Positions 7,046 to 13,146 are shown, counted from the first letter of the stretch. The stretch is DNA of 64,000 bases from Ruminiclostridium sp. (GCA_017935365.1 JAGBHT010000011.1:1-64000), one strand, 5' to 3'. Translations and numbers: made by a program. Notes: generated by a model from the letters alone, not told the origin.

Positions 7046-8187
7046 TATAAACCTTTCGTTACCCAGTCGTCCGAGGCGGGAACATAATTTGTATTACAAT
7101 TAACATCCCCGGCAATCGAAGCTGCAGCTGTGTTTGTATTACAATTATTATTTTCAGCGGCAATGCGTGCTTTATATTCGTTGATTATATGCTTTTGATG
7201 AACGGTCAAGACTTGTCCACGCAATTTAAGATCTTCAAGAAACTTAGTCAGACCTACGCAACGAATATATGTATCAATGCTGTTACCAGCTTGATGAAAG
7301 ACGTAACGCCCGATACGGGATAAGTTATATTCAACCGTTTTCGGTGTGTAAACGCTGATTTTTTCGCAATCACCTAAAAATTTATCCCACCACTTTGAAG
7401 TTTTCCAGCGGCGTTTATTAGTATCTTTACTATCAGGCTCAACGAAGCGCAGATAATTTTTAAGAACACCGCAATATTTTTCACCGAGGGACAAATCATT
7501 CTTGATGAAATTGAATGCACGATCATCTTTAAAAACTGTTTCACACCGGATCCAGTGCCGACCGTCTGTAAAACCACGTTCACGAGCTTTATCATAAATA
7601 CGGCAATACATATCCGACTTTTTAACGCCGAACATAACGCTATAAGCGTCAATATCACGGCTGAAGCTGTTAGTTATAACTCCTTTATGAGCTTTGCTTA
7701 CAAAGTGTCTGCGTTCAGTTTTGCGTATTAGCTTCATCATATCAAGTATACCACTGTGATCATCATAAGCAACGTCAAGACGTGTAACATGATAATTATC
7801 CGTATCCAGAGCGAGCTTGAAAAGTCTGCCCCAATTACCGTCCGTATATGTTTCAAAATCTCGGCAACCTTGACCGGACATTTCAAGCAACGGATAATCA
7901 GAATCAGAATTGCAGTGATTATAATGTATCGATATACCATCAAAAAATACACGGTTCTTGTAACCATAAAACCCGTAGCTTTCTTCCCACTTGACCGGAG
8001 TTTTAAAATCCAATGAAGAAATCAGGCTATCGACTGAATCTATTTTCGACGTCATTGAAAACCAGTCATAAAGAATAATATTCTTTCCTCGTTTCTCCGA
8101 GCCGAAATAAGGATCTTCATCATTCCAGCCGGAAATGTTGTCCGGATCCATAACTTCAAGCAAGAAGCTACCTTTTGCGGTTTCCAT
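7045..8187 (-). CDS. Rolling-circle replication initiator, Rep_trans family
   Basis: A 380-residue replication initiation factor of the Rep_trans (pT181-like) type, which nicks a double-strand origin to start rolling-circle replication; Gram-positive filamentous phages use this instead of the Ff pII family. Visible motifs: YGFYGYKNRVFFDG and YPLLEMSGQGCRDFE in the N half, VTRLDVAYDDHSG near residue 145, then YCRIYDKARERG and WIRCETVFKDDRA. The ATG at 8187 was chosen over a GTG at 8226 because AAAAGGG lies just upstream. The last 30 residues are Asn-rich and low-complexity, encoded by a 15-bp direct repeat. It overlaps the integrase start by one base. Confidence 0.88.
   Translation of the reverse strand: METAKGSFLLEVMDPDNISGWNDEDPYFGSEKRGKNIILYDWFSMTSKIDSVDSLISSLDFKTPVKWEESYGFYGYKNRVFFDGISIHYNHCNSDSDYPLLEMSGQGCRDFETYTDGNWGRLFKLALDTDNYHVTRLDVAYDDHSGILDMMKLIRKTERRHFVSKAHKGVITNSFSRDIDAYSVMFGVKKSDMYCRIYDKARERGFTDGRHWIRCETVFKDDRAFNFIKNDLSLGEKYCGVLKNYLRFVEPDSKDTNKRRWKTSKWWDKFLGDCEKISVYTPKTVEYNLSRIGRYVFHQAGNSIDTYIRCVGLTKFLEDLKLRGQVLTVHQKHIINEYKARIAAENNNCNTNTAAASIAGDVNCNTNYVPASDDWVTKGL
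7088..7147. repeat. 15-bp direct repeat in the 3' end of rep
   Basis: TTTGTATTACAATTA at 7088-7102 and again at 7133-7147, spaced 45 bp. It encodes the repeated CNTN stretch of the Rep tail and resembles the TTTGTAATTC repeats at the left phage end, so it may have a DNA-binding role as well as a coding one. Confidence 0.5.
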
Positions 8188-8206
8188 ATAATCAACCCTT
8201 TTCAAT

Positions 8207-8419
8207 TTATTTTCTGCTATGAGCACGGACGGAGCAAAGCTCAGAATAATCGGCTATGCATTCTGCGAGATATTCATCAAACGCTGCTTCCGCAGCGTCG
8301 ATCAGATCATCACATTCTGAAATATCAAGCGAAGGATCATCACATTCTTCGTGACAACAGCAAGTCAATGTGTAATCGTCATAAAAGAAACAGTTTTCAC
8401 AATCACGCACCTTGTTCAC
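8207..8419 (-). CDS. Small acidic cysteine-rich phage protein, unknown function
   Basis: A 70-residue product between the Zot and Rep genes, overlapping the Zot gene by 17 bp and ending 20 bp before the Rep start, so it is part of the coupled operon. It has CENC near the start and CCCHEEC about 15 residues later, a spacing that could bind a metal ion, followed by a strongly acidic helix (DDLIDAAEAAFDEYLAE). No membrane segment. Not recognised as a known family; a regulatory or assembly accessory role is only a guess. Confidence 0.5.
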   Translation of the reverse strand: MNKVRDCENCFFYDDYTLTCCCHEECDDPSLDISECDDLIDAAEAAFDEYLAECIADYSELCSVRAHSRK

Positions 8420-9083
8420 CTTCTTTCTTTCGCTGGGCGTTAAATTCCGCAGGCGAAATTATTTTTACTGCTTCAGGTACCGGTAATGATTCATCATAAT
8501 CATCAAACATAGCAAACGTATCATAAAGACGAGTAACACGCTTACGGATATTAAAAAATTCTTGCGTACATTTTTCATTATTAACGTACCACATTTTTAT
8601 TGCTACAAACTTTTTGTGTAGTACAAAAATCAGTAGCCAGCCTTTAAGACCGAATCCGGCAAGATTACGATGCTTGATATTGTACTCAACAAGTCCACGA
8701 ATCTGACGATCAATAGCTCGGTCATTTTGAGTGATCAGTATAAAATCATAGCCGTAATGACGACTAAGAGCTAAAAACTGTAGCCACTTAGCACGTGCTT
8801 TATTATTAAATTCACGAGAATTGAAAATAATATGACATTCATCTATAACAACAAGCGTCTGATCTTCTTTGTTCGGCTTATGGTGTTCTTTAAAAAACTG
8901 AAGCAGATAATCAACCGATATTGACAGCAAAGGAACGAATGTAAAAATACCTTTATGGTGCTTATTAACTTTAATCGGGTATGTAGAAATAACATTCTTA
9001 CCTTGCCGAAGCCATATATCTATACGCTCGGTAGCGTGATAGCTCTTGCCTGATCCGGGGGTTCCGGTATAAAGAGTTAGCAA
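8403..9083 (-). CDS. Zonular occludens toxin (Zot)/pI-type phage assembly ATPase
   Basis: Inovirus morphogenesis ATPase that drives virion extrusion at the membrane. The 226-residue protein has Walker A GTPGSGKS at 7-14, Walker B TLVVIDE at 76-82 with following CHIIFNSR, and the family segment LALSRHYGYDFILITQN with DRAIDRQIRGLVEY. The C-terminal periplasmic extension of Vibrio Zot is absent and no clear transmembrane helix is visible, though GWLLIFVL near 150 is hydrophobic. The start is TTG at 9081-9083 with AAGGAG eight bases upstream. The strongest single marker that the element is an inovirus. Confidence 0.92.
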   Translation of the reverse strand: MLTLYTGTPGSGKSYHATERIDIWLRQGKNVISTYPIKVNKHHKGIFTFVPLLSISVDYLLQFFKEHHKPNKEDQTLVVIDECHIIFNSREFNNKARAKWLQFLALSRHYGYDFILITQNDRAIDRQIRGLVEYNIKHRNLAGFGLKGWLLIFVLHKKFVAIKMWYVNNEKCTQEFFNIRKRVTRLYDTFAMFDDYDESLPVPEAVKIISPAEFNAQRKKEGEQGA

Positions 9084-9102
9084 AAAATCATCTCCTTATT
9101 AT

Positions 9103-9142
9103 AGGTGGGACCCCGCTCGCACTCACGGCGAGCACCCCACCT
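9103..9142. other. Strong hairpin between pVI-like and Zot genes
   Basis: Outer stem AGGTGGG (9103-9109)/CCCACCT (9136-9142), inner stem GCTCGC (9115-9120)/GCGAGC (9128-9133), 7-base loop. Its base overlaps the TAG stop of the pVI-like gene. No T run follows on either strand, so it is probably not a simple terminator; candidates are an mRNA processing/attenuation structure or an ssDNA packaging hairpin. Confidence 0.6.
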
Positions 9143-9386
9143 AAGATATAGCACTGATTTTGCGCAAAATCAGCTGATATACGTAATAAACGGCAATGCA
9201 GACTATCCAAGATCCAGCGATGATTAACATCTGAGAAATGGGAACGTAATAATTTACATATCCAAGCATATTCTGAATAGGTTCAGGCAATTCAAGTTTT
9301 GAAAATGGTGATGTTGGTAAAAGAACCAAGATGAACTGAAAAACCTGATTTGCTACATCGTTAATGCTTTTGATCAAATCGTTCAT
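9141..9386 (-). CDS. pVI-like minor coat/assembly membrane protein
   Basis: The 81-residue product starts MNDLIKSINDVANQVFQF and contains two hydrophobic stretches: VFQFILVLLP near 15-25, followed by TSPFSKLELP, and MLIIAGSWIVCIAVYYVYQL near 53-75. ATG at 9384-9386 was chosen because TAGGTGA lies 5 bases upstream and the pIII-like gene ends 8 bp before it; the longer frame overlaps that gene. A membrane protein of this size between pIII and pI fits the position of pVI in Ff phages. Homology to pVI itself cannot be shown by eye. Confidence 0.65.
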   Translation of the reverse strand: MNDLIKSINDVANQVFQFILVLLPTSPFSKLELPEPIQNMLGYVNYYVPISQMLIIAGSWIVCIAVYYVYQLILRKISAIS

Positions 9387-9394
9387 AAAATCAC

Positions 9395-10933
9395 CTACTT
9401 CTGAATCATCTTCGGCGTGATCTTGATCAAGAATGCCACGAACAAAACATAAAAACTTGTTCTGATAAGGCACTGAACTATGTCAACTCCGCCGATCTGA
9501 AACTGTGTGAAATCAATCGTAAAGCTTTCATCTACATTAACTTCTATATCAGACCAACCGAAGGAAGTCTTAATCGGAACAGTAAATATAGGCTTTTTTT
9601 CTTCGGCTACGAATATTGTCAACATACGATAAAGATCAAACGGCAGCGAAAAAGGAAACTTATCAATTATCGTGTCGCTGTCAGGAATATCAATATCTCC
9701 GGGCTTTGATTGCTCAATGACAAGCTCCGCTTCCTTGGTTGCCTCGTTCGTTACCGTTATATCTTTTGTTTTGCTGTTTACGCTTACAGTACCTTTGGTA
9801 GCTCCGGAGCCGACACCGGCAAGACCCATATTACCGATAGTGTTTTCTACACCAGTAAGCGGGATAGATGATACTACTTTATCTTTTTCTATTGATCCTT
9901 CCTGTACCGCTTGAAGAAACTTAGAAGTATCAGATATCATCGCAACACCACGATAAGTAATTTTCTGATTATCTAGTGATACACCCTCAAGGGATTTATT
10001 CATGTAATTTGCAGATAGATATTTTGTTCTATTACAAGGATCAAACCGAGTGTCAGAGGCTGATTCCGCATATGACATAGATATAGAAGCAGATGAGAAG
10101 TCATCAGAGATATTTAAATTATAAAAAACGTCTTTAACACTGTCACGTGAAGAACAAGCAGTAATACCGCTTGTTACAAAATCATACATCATCGAATTAG
10201 GATGCGTGTAACATAATGAAAAAGAGGCTGTATCTGTCTTTGCTGTTTGAAAACATAATTTCAAAAACAAAAGTTCATTATCAGAATTTATGAAAAAAGG
10301 GACTGAATAACTATAAGTCGTATAACCAAAAGTAGTAGGATTAAATGTAATATCCCAACCCTCTAGGACATTATCGATATATTGACTTGCAAGAACCCAT
10401 TTATATGATGATCTGGATGTACCGTTTTTAGAAGTTGATACACCAAGCCGGCTATAAATATCGGTAACCGAAGTACACCATGATGTAGTAGGCATTGATA
10501 TATTACCGTCTTCATCAAAGTTGATTTCTATAGATCCATCTTCAAGACCTTCGTTAATTGCTTTCTGCATTTCGATCAACATCTTGTCGGCGGACGTTCC
10601 GCCGACACTGTTAAAATCTATATTGTCAGGTATATTAACTTTGCTGGTATCGATTTCTACTTTTGTGACCGGGTGGATCGGATCTCTTGCTGATCCGTCA
10701 AAATCTTCTTCCCAGTCTGTATATAATTTAACAGCGTCCTGAAATGCGTCTGTGAAGTCATAGCCCTGACCACCGCACATTTGATTGAAAAGCGTGCCAA
10801 GTAAAAGTGATCCGGCAACAGAAGCACCGACCAGAACGGCAGTAGCAACGGCAGAAGCGGAAGTTATCATATTTGTTATAAGAAATCCGACTATACACAC
10901 GGCAGTCAAGCCGCTGATGAAACGCTTGCGCAT
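9395..10933 (-). CDS. pIII-like adsorption/capping protein
   Basis: A 512-residue exported protein. It begins with a signal peptide (MRKRFISGLTAVCIVGFLI, then NMITSASA, cleavage near residue 28) and a second hydrophobic stretch at about 30-50. A long Ser/Thr/Asp-rich middle follows. The C-terminal part has FPFSLPFDLYRMLTIFVAEE, then a beta-rich segment, FTIDFTQFQIGGVDIVQCLI and a membrane anchor ending KITPKMIQK. That FPFS-PFD...anchor layout is typical of the adsorption protein of Gram-positive inovirus-like elements. It probably binds the host receptor at one virion tip and terminates assembly. The ATG at 10933 has AGGGGGTG upstream. The middle region should be the variable, receptor-binding part. 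Confidence 0.78.
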   Translation of the reverse strand: MRKRFISGLTAVCIVGFLITNMITSASAVATAVLVGASVAGSLLLGTLFNQMCGGQGYDFTDAFQDAVKLYTDWEEDFDGSARDPIHPVTKVEIDTSKVNIPDNIDFNSVGGTSADKMLIEMQKAINEGLEDGSIEINFDEDGNISMPTTSWCTSVTDIYSRLGVSTSKNGTSRSSYKWVLASQYIDNVLEGWDITFNPTTFGYTTYSYSVPFFINSDNELLFLKLCFQTAKTDTASFSLCYTHPNSMMYDFVTSGITACSSRDSVKDVFYNLNISDDFSSASISMSYAESASDTRFDPCNRTKYLSANYMNKSLEGVSLDNQKITYRGVAMISDTSKFLQAVQEGSIEKDKVVSSIPLTGVENTIGNMGLAGVGSGATKGTVSVNSKTKDITVTNEATKEAELVIEQSKPGDIDIPDSDTIIDKFPFSLPFDLYRMLTIFVAEEKKPIFTVPIKTSFGWSDIEVNVDESFTIDFTQFQIGGVDIVQCLIRTSFYVLFVAFLIKITPKMIQK

Positions 10934-10959
10934 TTGTATTACACCCCCTATTAGAACTA

Positions 10960-10984
10960 TAGCCCCATTGTGAAAACGGGGCTA
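10960..10984 (-). terminator. Hairpin behind the coat gene
   Basis: TAGCCCC (10960-10966) and GGGGCTA (10978-10984), 18 bp after the coat protein stop codon and just before pIII. No T run follows on the minus strand, so it may be a weak or partial terminator or an mRNA end-stabilising structure; Ff phages use a central terminator at the same place to make coat mRNA far more abundant than pIII mRNA. Confidence 0.5.
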
Positions 10985-11002
10985 CTTGTGTTACATACAA
11001 AA

Positions 11003-11299
11003 TCAGTTACTTGACTTTGTGAATACTTTCTTGACGGTCTTAATCAGCCACATAACGCCGAAGATGATCAGAGCAACGCCGAATGCACCTAGAATTACAG
11101 GAACAACAGCTGTTACCAGCTCACCTATTGAGCCCTGGAAACTGTCGCCTGCCTGCTTAATAACACTGCCCATTGTAGGAGCAGCGCCATCTTCAGCGAA
11201 TGCTGCAACACTCATAACAGCTGCAGCTAATGCACCGGTTAAAGAACCGACAAGAAGTTTTGACTTTGACTTAACTTTTGACAGTAAATTCTTGATCAT
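11003..11299 (-). CDS. pVIII-like major coat protein precursor
   Basis: 98 residues from the ATG at 11297-11299, which has a perfect AGGAGG seven bases upstream. A basic N-terminus (MIKNLLSKVKSKSK) and hydrophobic core (LLVGSLTGALAAAVMSV) end in AAFA, giving predicted cleavage after residue 35. The mature 63-residue protein has an acidic, amphipathic start (EDGAAPTMGSVIKQAGD), one membrane helix (VTAVVPVILGAFGVALIIFG) and a basic tail (KTVKKVFTKSSN). This three-part layout is the signature of filamentous phage major coat proteins: membrane-stored before assembly, the basic end contacting DNA. The strongest ribosome site in the operon fits its need for thousands of copies. Confidence 0.85.
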   Translation of the reverse strand: MIKNLLSKVKSKSKLLVGSLTGALAAAVMSVAAFAEDGAAPTMGSVIKQAGDSFQGSIGELVTAVVPVILGAFGVALIIFGVMWLIKTVKKVFTKSSN

Positions 11300-11316
11300 A
11301 TTTATTACCTCCTTGA

Positions 11317-11436
11317 TCAATAGTAATTATGCTTAAAAACAACGCTATAAATCGCTGTACAAGCCAAACCTAAGAGCCATAGCAAAGACCCCATTCCGAC
11401 GCCGACAACAACACCGTATATGATAAAATCAACCAA
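11317..11436 (-). CDS. 39-residue single-helix membrane protein (pVII/pIX-like)
   Basis: Reads M(TTG)VDFIIYGVVVGVGMGSL followed by LWLLGLACTAIYSVVF and KHNYY. It starts at TTG (11434-11436) with GGAGGTG six bases upstream, and ends right before the coat gene's ribosome site. Almost the entire protein is one hydrophobic helix with a short basic end. In Ff phages pVII and pIX are 33 and 32 residues, hydrophobic, and encoded directly before gene VIII; position and size match here, though sequence homology is not claimed. Confidence 0.65.
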   Translation of the reverse strand: MVDFIIYGVVVGVGMGSLLWLLGLACTAIYSVVFKHNYY

Positions 11437-11440
11437 GTTA

Positions 11441-11548
11441 TCACCTCCGGAACAATCTTACTAGGCTTGTTCCCCAGATAGCCGAAGCTACAAGCAAGAT
11501 ATAAGCTAACAGCTCACGGATATCTATAAGTAATTCGATTTCGGTCAT
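11441..11548 (-). CDS. 35-residue single-helix membrane protein (pVII/pIX-like)
   Basis: Reads MTEIELLIDIRELLAYI followed by LLVASAIWGTSLVRLFRR. The ATG (11546-11548) overlaps the TGA of the upstream gene as ATGA, so translation is coupled. An amphipathic acidic start, one membrane helix and an Arg-rich end give the topology of small inovirus tip proteins. It is followed by the 39-residue protein, forming a pair before the coat gene as genes VII and IX do in Ff phages. Confidence 0.65.
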   Translation of the reverse strand: MTEIELLIDIRELLAYILLVASAIWGTSLVRLFRR

Positions 11549-11799
11549 AATGTTATACCGACGATTTTCTGCTTTGGATTGAACTCGCAGTCAATAAATT
11601 CTCCGATGTGATCAACAAGCACATCTAACGCAATACCGAAATCATTGAATACTTTACGGTCAATGTACTTGCTCTCGGCGACATTGCCGTATGTGTTTTC
11701 GTCAGAATATGCAATGAAAAGCTTTACGCCATCAACAGTTTTTCCGTCGTTCGTTTCAAATGCTTCGATATTCTTGACACCAACTAATGTTACTTTCAT
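11545..11799 (-). CDS. Probable phage single-stranded DNA-binding protein
   Basis: First gene of the leftward phage operon, 84 residues, with AAGGAAGGT upstream. The sequence (MKVTLVGVKNIEAFETNDG, VDGVKLFIAYSDENTYGNVAE, CEFNPKQKIVGITL) is rich in predicted beta strands and has no membrane segment. Its size equals Ff pV (87 residues) and it occupies the corresponding position upstream of the small coat genes. Small beta-barrel proteins at this place coat ssDNA before packaging and switch replication to virion production. The function is inferred from size, fold pattern and gene order, not from a recognised motif. Confidence 0.5.
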   Translation of the reverse strand: MKVTLVGVKNIEAFETNDGKTVDGVKLFIAYSDENTYGNVAESKYIDRKVFNDFGIALDVLVDHIGEFIDCEFNPKQKIVGITL

Positions 11800-11847
11800 G
11801 GGTTTACCTTCCTTTCTGTGAAATTTCTATGTCAAACATTTCTGTTT

Positions 11848-11937
11848 GTTCCATTATAGCACATTATGTTCTAAAATGGAACTGTTAAATGTGCTAAAAA
11901 AGAACGCTATCAATTAGTAAATGTGCTATAATTGAAC
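11848..11937. promoter_or_regulatory. Divergent phage promoters with four operator-like sites
   Basis: Related sites with consensus ATGTGCTAtAAtgGAAC: 11848-11864 (inverted), 11868-11882 (palindromic GTTC...GGAAC), 11889-11905 and 11921-11937. The last contains a TATAAT at 11927-11932 for the rightward repressor gene, and the first contains TATAAT on the minus strand (11853-11858, weak -35 TTCCAT at 11876-11881) for the structural operon. Binding by the adjacent CI-like repressor would shut off the phage operon and regulate itself. Confidence 0.65.
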
Positions 11938-11949
11938 AGAGGTGAGGCA

Positions 11950-12165
11950 ATGTTTAAAGAAAACTTTACGCAAAACTTGAAAAGAGCAAGGGAAAACAGA
12001 AAATTTACACAACAGTATGTAGCGGATTATTTAGGTATATCAAGATCGAATATAGCTAAATATGAACTGGGAACACTTGAACCAAGTATTGAAGTTATTG
12101 GACAACTTGCCGAACTATATGAAGTAAGTACCGATTGGCTATTCGGAATAATTAAGAAGAATTGA
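11950..12165 (+). CDS. CI/Xre-type phage repressor
   Basis: A 71-residue XRE-family helix-turn-helix protein: FTQNLKRARENRKFTQQYVA, DYLGISRSNIAKYELGTLEP, then VIGQLAELYEVSTDWLFGI. The HTH spans about 20-45 and there is no separate C-terminal domain. The ATG at 11950 follows GAGGTGAG. It is transcribed divergently from the phage structural operon and flanked by operator-like repeats, so it is the probable lysogeny repressor. With no autocleavage domain, induction by RecA is not expected through this protein itself. Confidence 0.85.
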   Translation: MFKENFTQNLKRARENRKFTQQYVADYLGISRSNIAKYELGTLEPSIEVIGQLAELYEVSTDWLFGIIKKN

Positions 12166-12174
12166 GGATGAAAA

Positions 12175-12762
12175 ATGGAAGGTTGGATTTGTTTAGGAAT
12201 ATTGATTGTGATAATCGTAATACTAAATTATAATGTTAATAAGAAAACAGCTAAAATAAAGAAAGAAAACGAAGAATTAAAAAACGGTACTTTCGTTAAT
12301 GAAGAAGAACTGATTGAAGAAGAACAGAAAGCAACAAAATTTCCATATTATTTGGAAAAATCGTTGCTGACAAATAAAGAAAAAGCGTTTTACACAACAT
12401 TGAAGCCAATTGCAGATGAAAAGAATCTAATCATAATATCAAAAATGCGTCTTGCGGACATCTTTAAAGTACCGAAAGACACATACAATAGTATTAAATG
12501 GTTTAACTATATCAAAGCTAAACATGCAGATTTCGTATTGTGCGATGTTAACTTCAAACCGCTGATGATTATTGAAGTAGACGATAAAACGCATCAGTAT
12601 GAAGATAGAGCAAGAAGAGATAAATTTGTTAATGAAGTATGCAGACAGGCAGGAATACCGATTCATCATTTTTACCAATGGGACGGCACAGAGGGAGTAA
12701 AAAAGATGCTTTTCCCAGAACAAATAGTTAATGAAACAGTAGAAGCGAGTCAACTGCAGTGA
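12175..12762 (+). CDS. Membrane-anchored DUF2726 protein (cargo gene)
   Basis: 195 residues, nine bases after the repressor gene with GAGGATG upstream, so both are likely co-transcribed in the lysogen. One N-terminal membrane helix (about 4-22, CLGILIVIIVILNY) and a charged helix (24-65) precede a DUF2726 domain (about 65-185) with LLTNKEKAFYTTLKPIADE, HADFVLCDVNFKPLMIIEVD and DKFVNEVCRQAGIPIHHFY. The D..(I/V)EVD-type pattern resembles restriction-endonuclease-like folds, but activity is unproven. The gene is very AT-rich compared with its neighbours and has no counterpart in Ff phages. Being expressed with the repressor suggests a lysogen function such as superinfection exclusion. Confidence 0.75.
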   Translation: MEGWICLGILIVIIVILNYNVNKKTAKIKKENEELKNGTFVNEEELIEEEQKATKFPYYLEKSLLTNKEKAFYTTLKPIADEKNLIIISKMRLADIFKVPKDTYNSIKWFNYIKAKHADFVLCDVNFKPLMIIEVDDKTHQYEDRARRDKFVNEVCRQAGIPIHHFYQWDGTEGVKKMLFPEQIVNETVEASQLQ

Positions 12763-12798
12763 TAGTGCAGGGTTAAACGCTGTTTGACTGTACAGACT

Positions 12799-12854
12799 AC
12801 CCCCCTATTAGCATAGGGGGGTCATACCGCCATCATGGCGGCTTTTTTGTTTTT
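12799..12854 (+). terminator. Double hairpin terminator of the repressor/DUF2726 unit
   Basis: First hairpin ACCCCCCTA/TAGGGGGGT (12799-12822), second CCGCCAT/ATGGCGG (12827-12841) followed by CTTTTTTGTTTTT. The second is a classical intrinsic terminator. Confidence 0.85.
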
Positions 12855-13066
12855 AACGATATTTTTCAAGCCCCGGCGAAACCTCGGCAAGAGGGACGCA
12901 GGAAAAGTCAGAAAATCAGAAAAGCTCAGATAAGCTCAGGAAAATCAGAGATTTTCTCCGACCTTATTCCGACCTTTTTCCGATTTTTCCGGCTTTTCTC
13001 CGCTGGCATTGTGGGCGTGGGCATTTTTAATTTCATTTCATTTAACGCGGTTTTCTTTTTGGGATT
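12855..13066. other. Repeat-rich phage intergenic region, candidate origin/packaging signal
   Basis: A 212-bp stretch without a gene. 12907-12950 has six TCAG repeats at about 8-10 bp spacing (TCAGAAAA type); a 7-bp hairpin GAAAATC/GATTTTC follows at 12940-12956; then 12956-13005 has five CCGA/CCGG-type repeats at about 10-11 bp spacing with pyrimidine-rich spacers. A T-rich tract leads into the right repeat. It is the only substantial non-coding segment of the element, so it is the best candidate for the rolling-circle origin and/or packaging signal. Confidence 0.5.
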
Positions 13067-13111
13067 CTTTTAAGCAGGGTGTCCCGGGTTCGATTCCCGG
13101 GTGGCTCACCA
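13067..13111. repeat. attR core (45-bp direct repeat)
   Basis: Exact copy of 5701-5745. This is the original 3' half of the chromosomal tRNA-Lys, separated from its 5' half by the prophage. It lacks the 5' half and a promoter and is not a second tRNA gene. Confidence 0.95.
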
Positions 13112-13112
13112 C

Positions 13113-13146
13113 TAATCCTTTGACAGAAATGTCAAGAGATTTTTTA
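13113..13146 (+). terminator. Original chromosomal tRNA-Lys terminator
   Basis: AATCCTTTGACA, GAAA loop, TGTCAAGAGATT, then TTTTT (stem with G-U pairs). Placed directly after the attR core, where it terminated the tRNA before integration. Confidence 0.75.

Larger units (their letters stand above)
5701..13111. mobile_element. Inovirus-like (filamentous phage) prophage integrated in tRNA-Lys
   Basis: A unit of 7,366 bp between two perfect 45-bp copies of the tRNA-Lys 3' half. One long leftward operon carries ssDNA-binding-like protein, two tiny membrane proteins, coat precursor, pIII-like protein, pVI-like protein, Zot/pI ATPase, a Cys-rich protein, Rep, integrase and a ribbon-helix-helix-like protein. 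A divergent rightward unit carries a CI-like repressor and a DUF2726 protein. Gene order (ssDNA-binding, small coats, pVIII, pIII, pVI, pI) matches Ff-type phage logic. No secretin (pIV) gene is present, as expected if the host has no outer membrane. Genes are intact and tightly coupled, so the element may be active. Confidence 0.88.

Noticed and set aside
12899..13010. CRISPR array
   Set aside because: The repeats are 4-8 bp with about 10-bp period and no spacers of 25-40 bp; no cas genes lie in the window.
13067..13111. A second tRNA-Lys gene at the right side of the element
   Set aside because: Only the 3' half from the anticodon loop onwards is present; there is no 5' acceptor/D arm or promoter. 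It is the attR copy.
5701..13111. The element as a conjugative or mobilisable plasmid remnant
   Set aside because: Rep_trans and a tyrosine integrase occur in such elements, but there is no relaxase, coupling protein or VirB-like gene, while Zot and a pVIII-type coat precursor are present.
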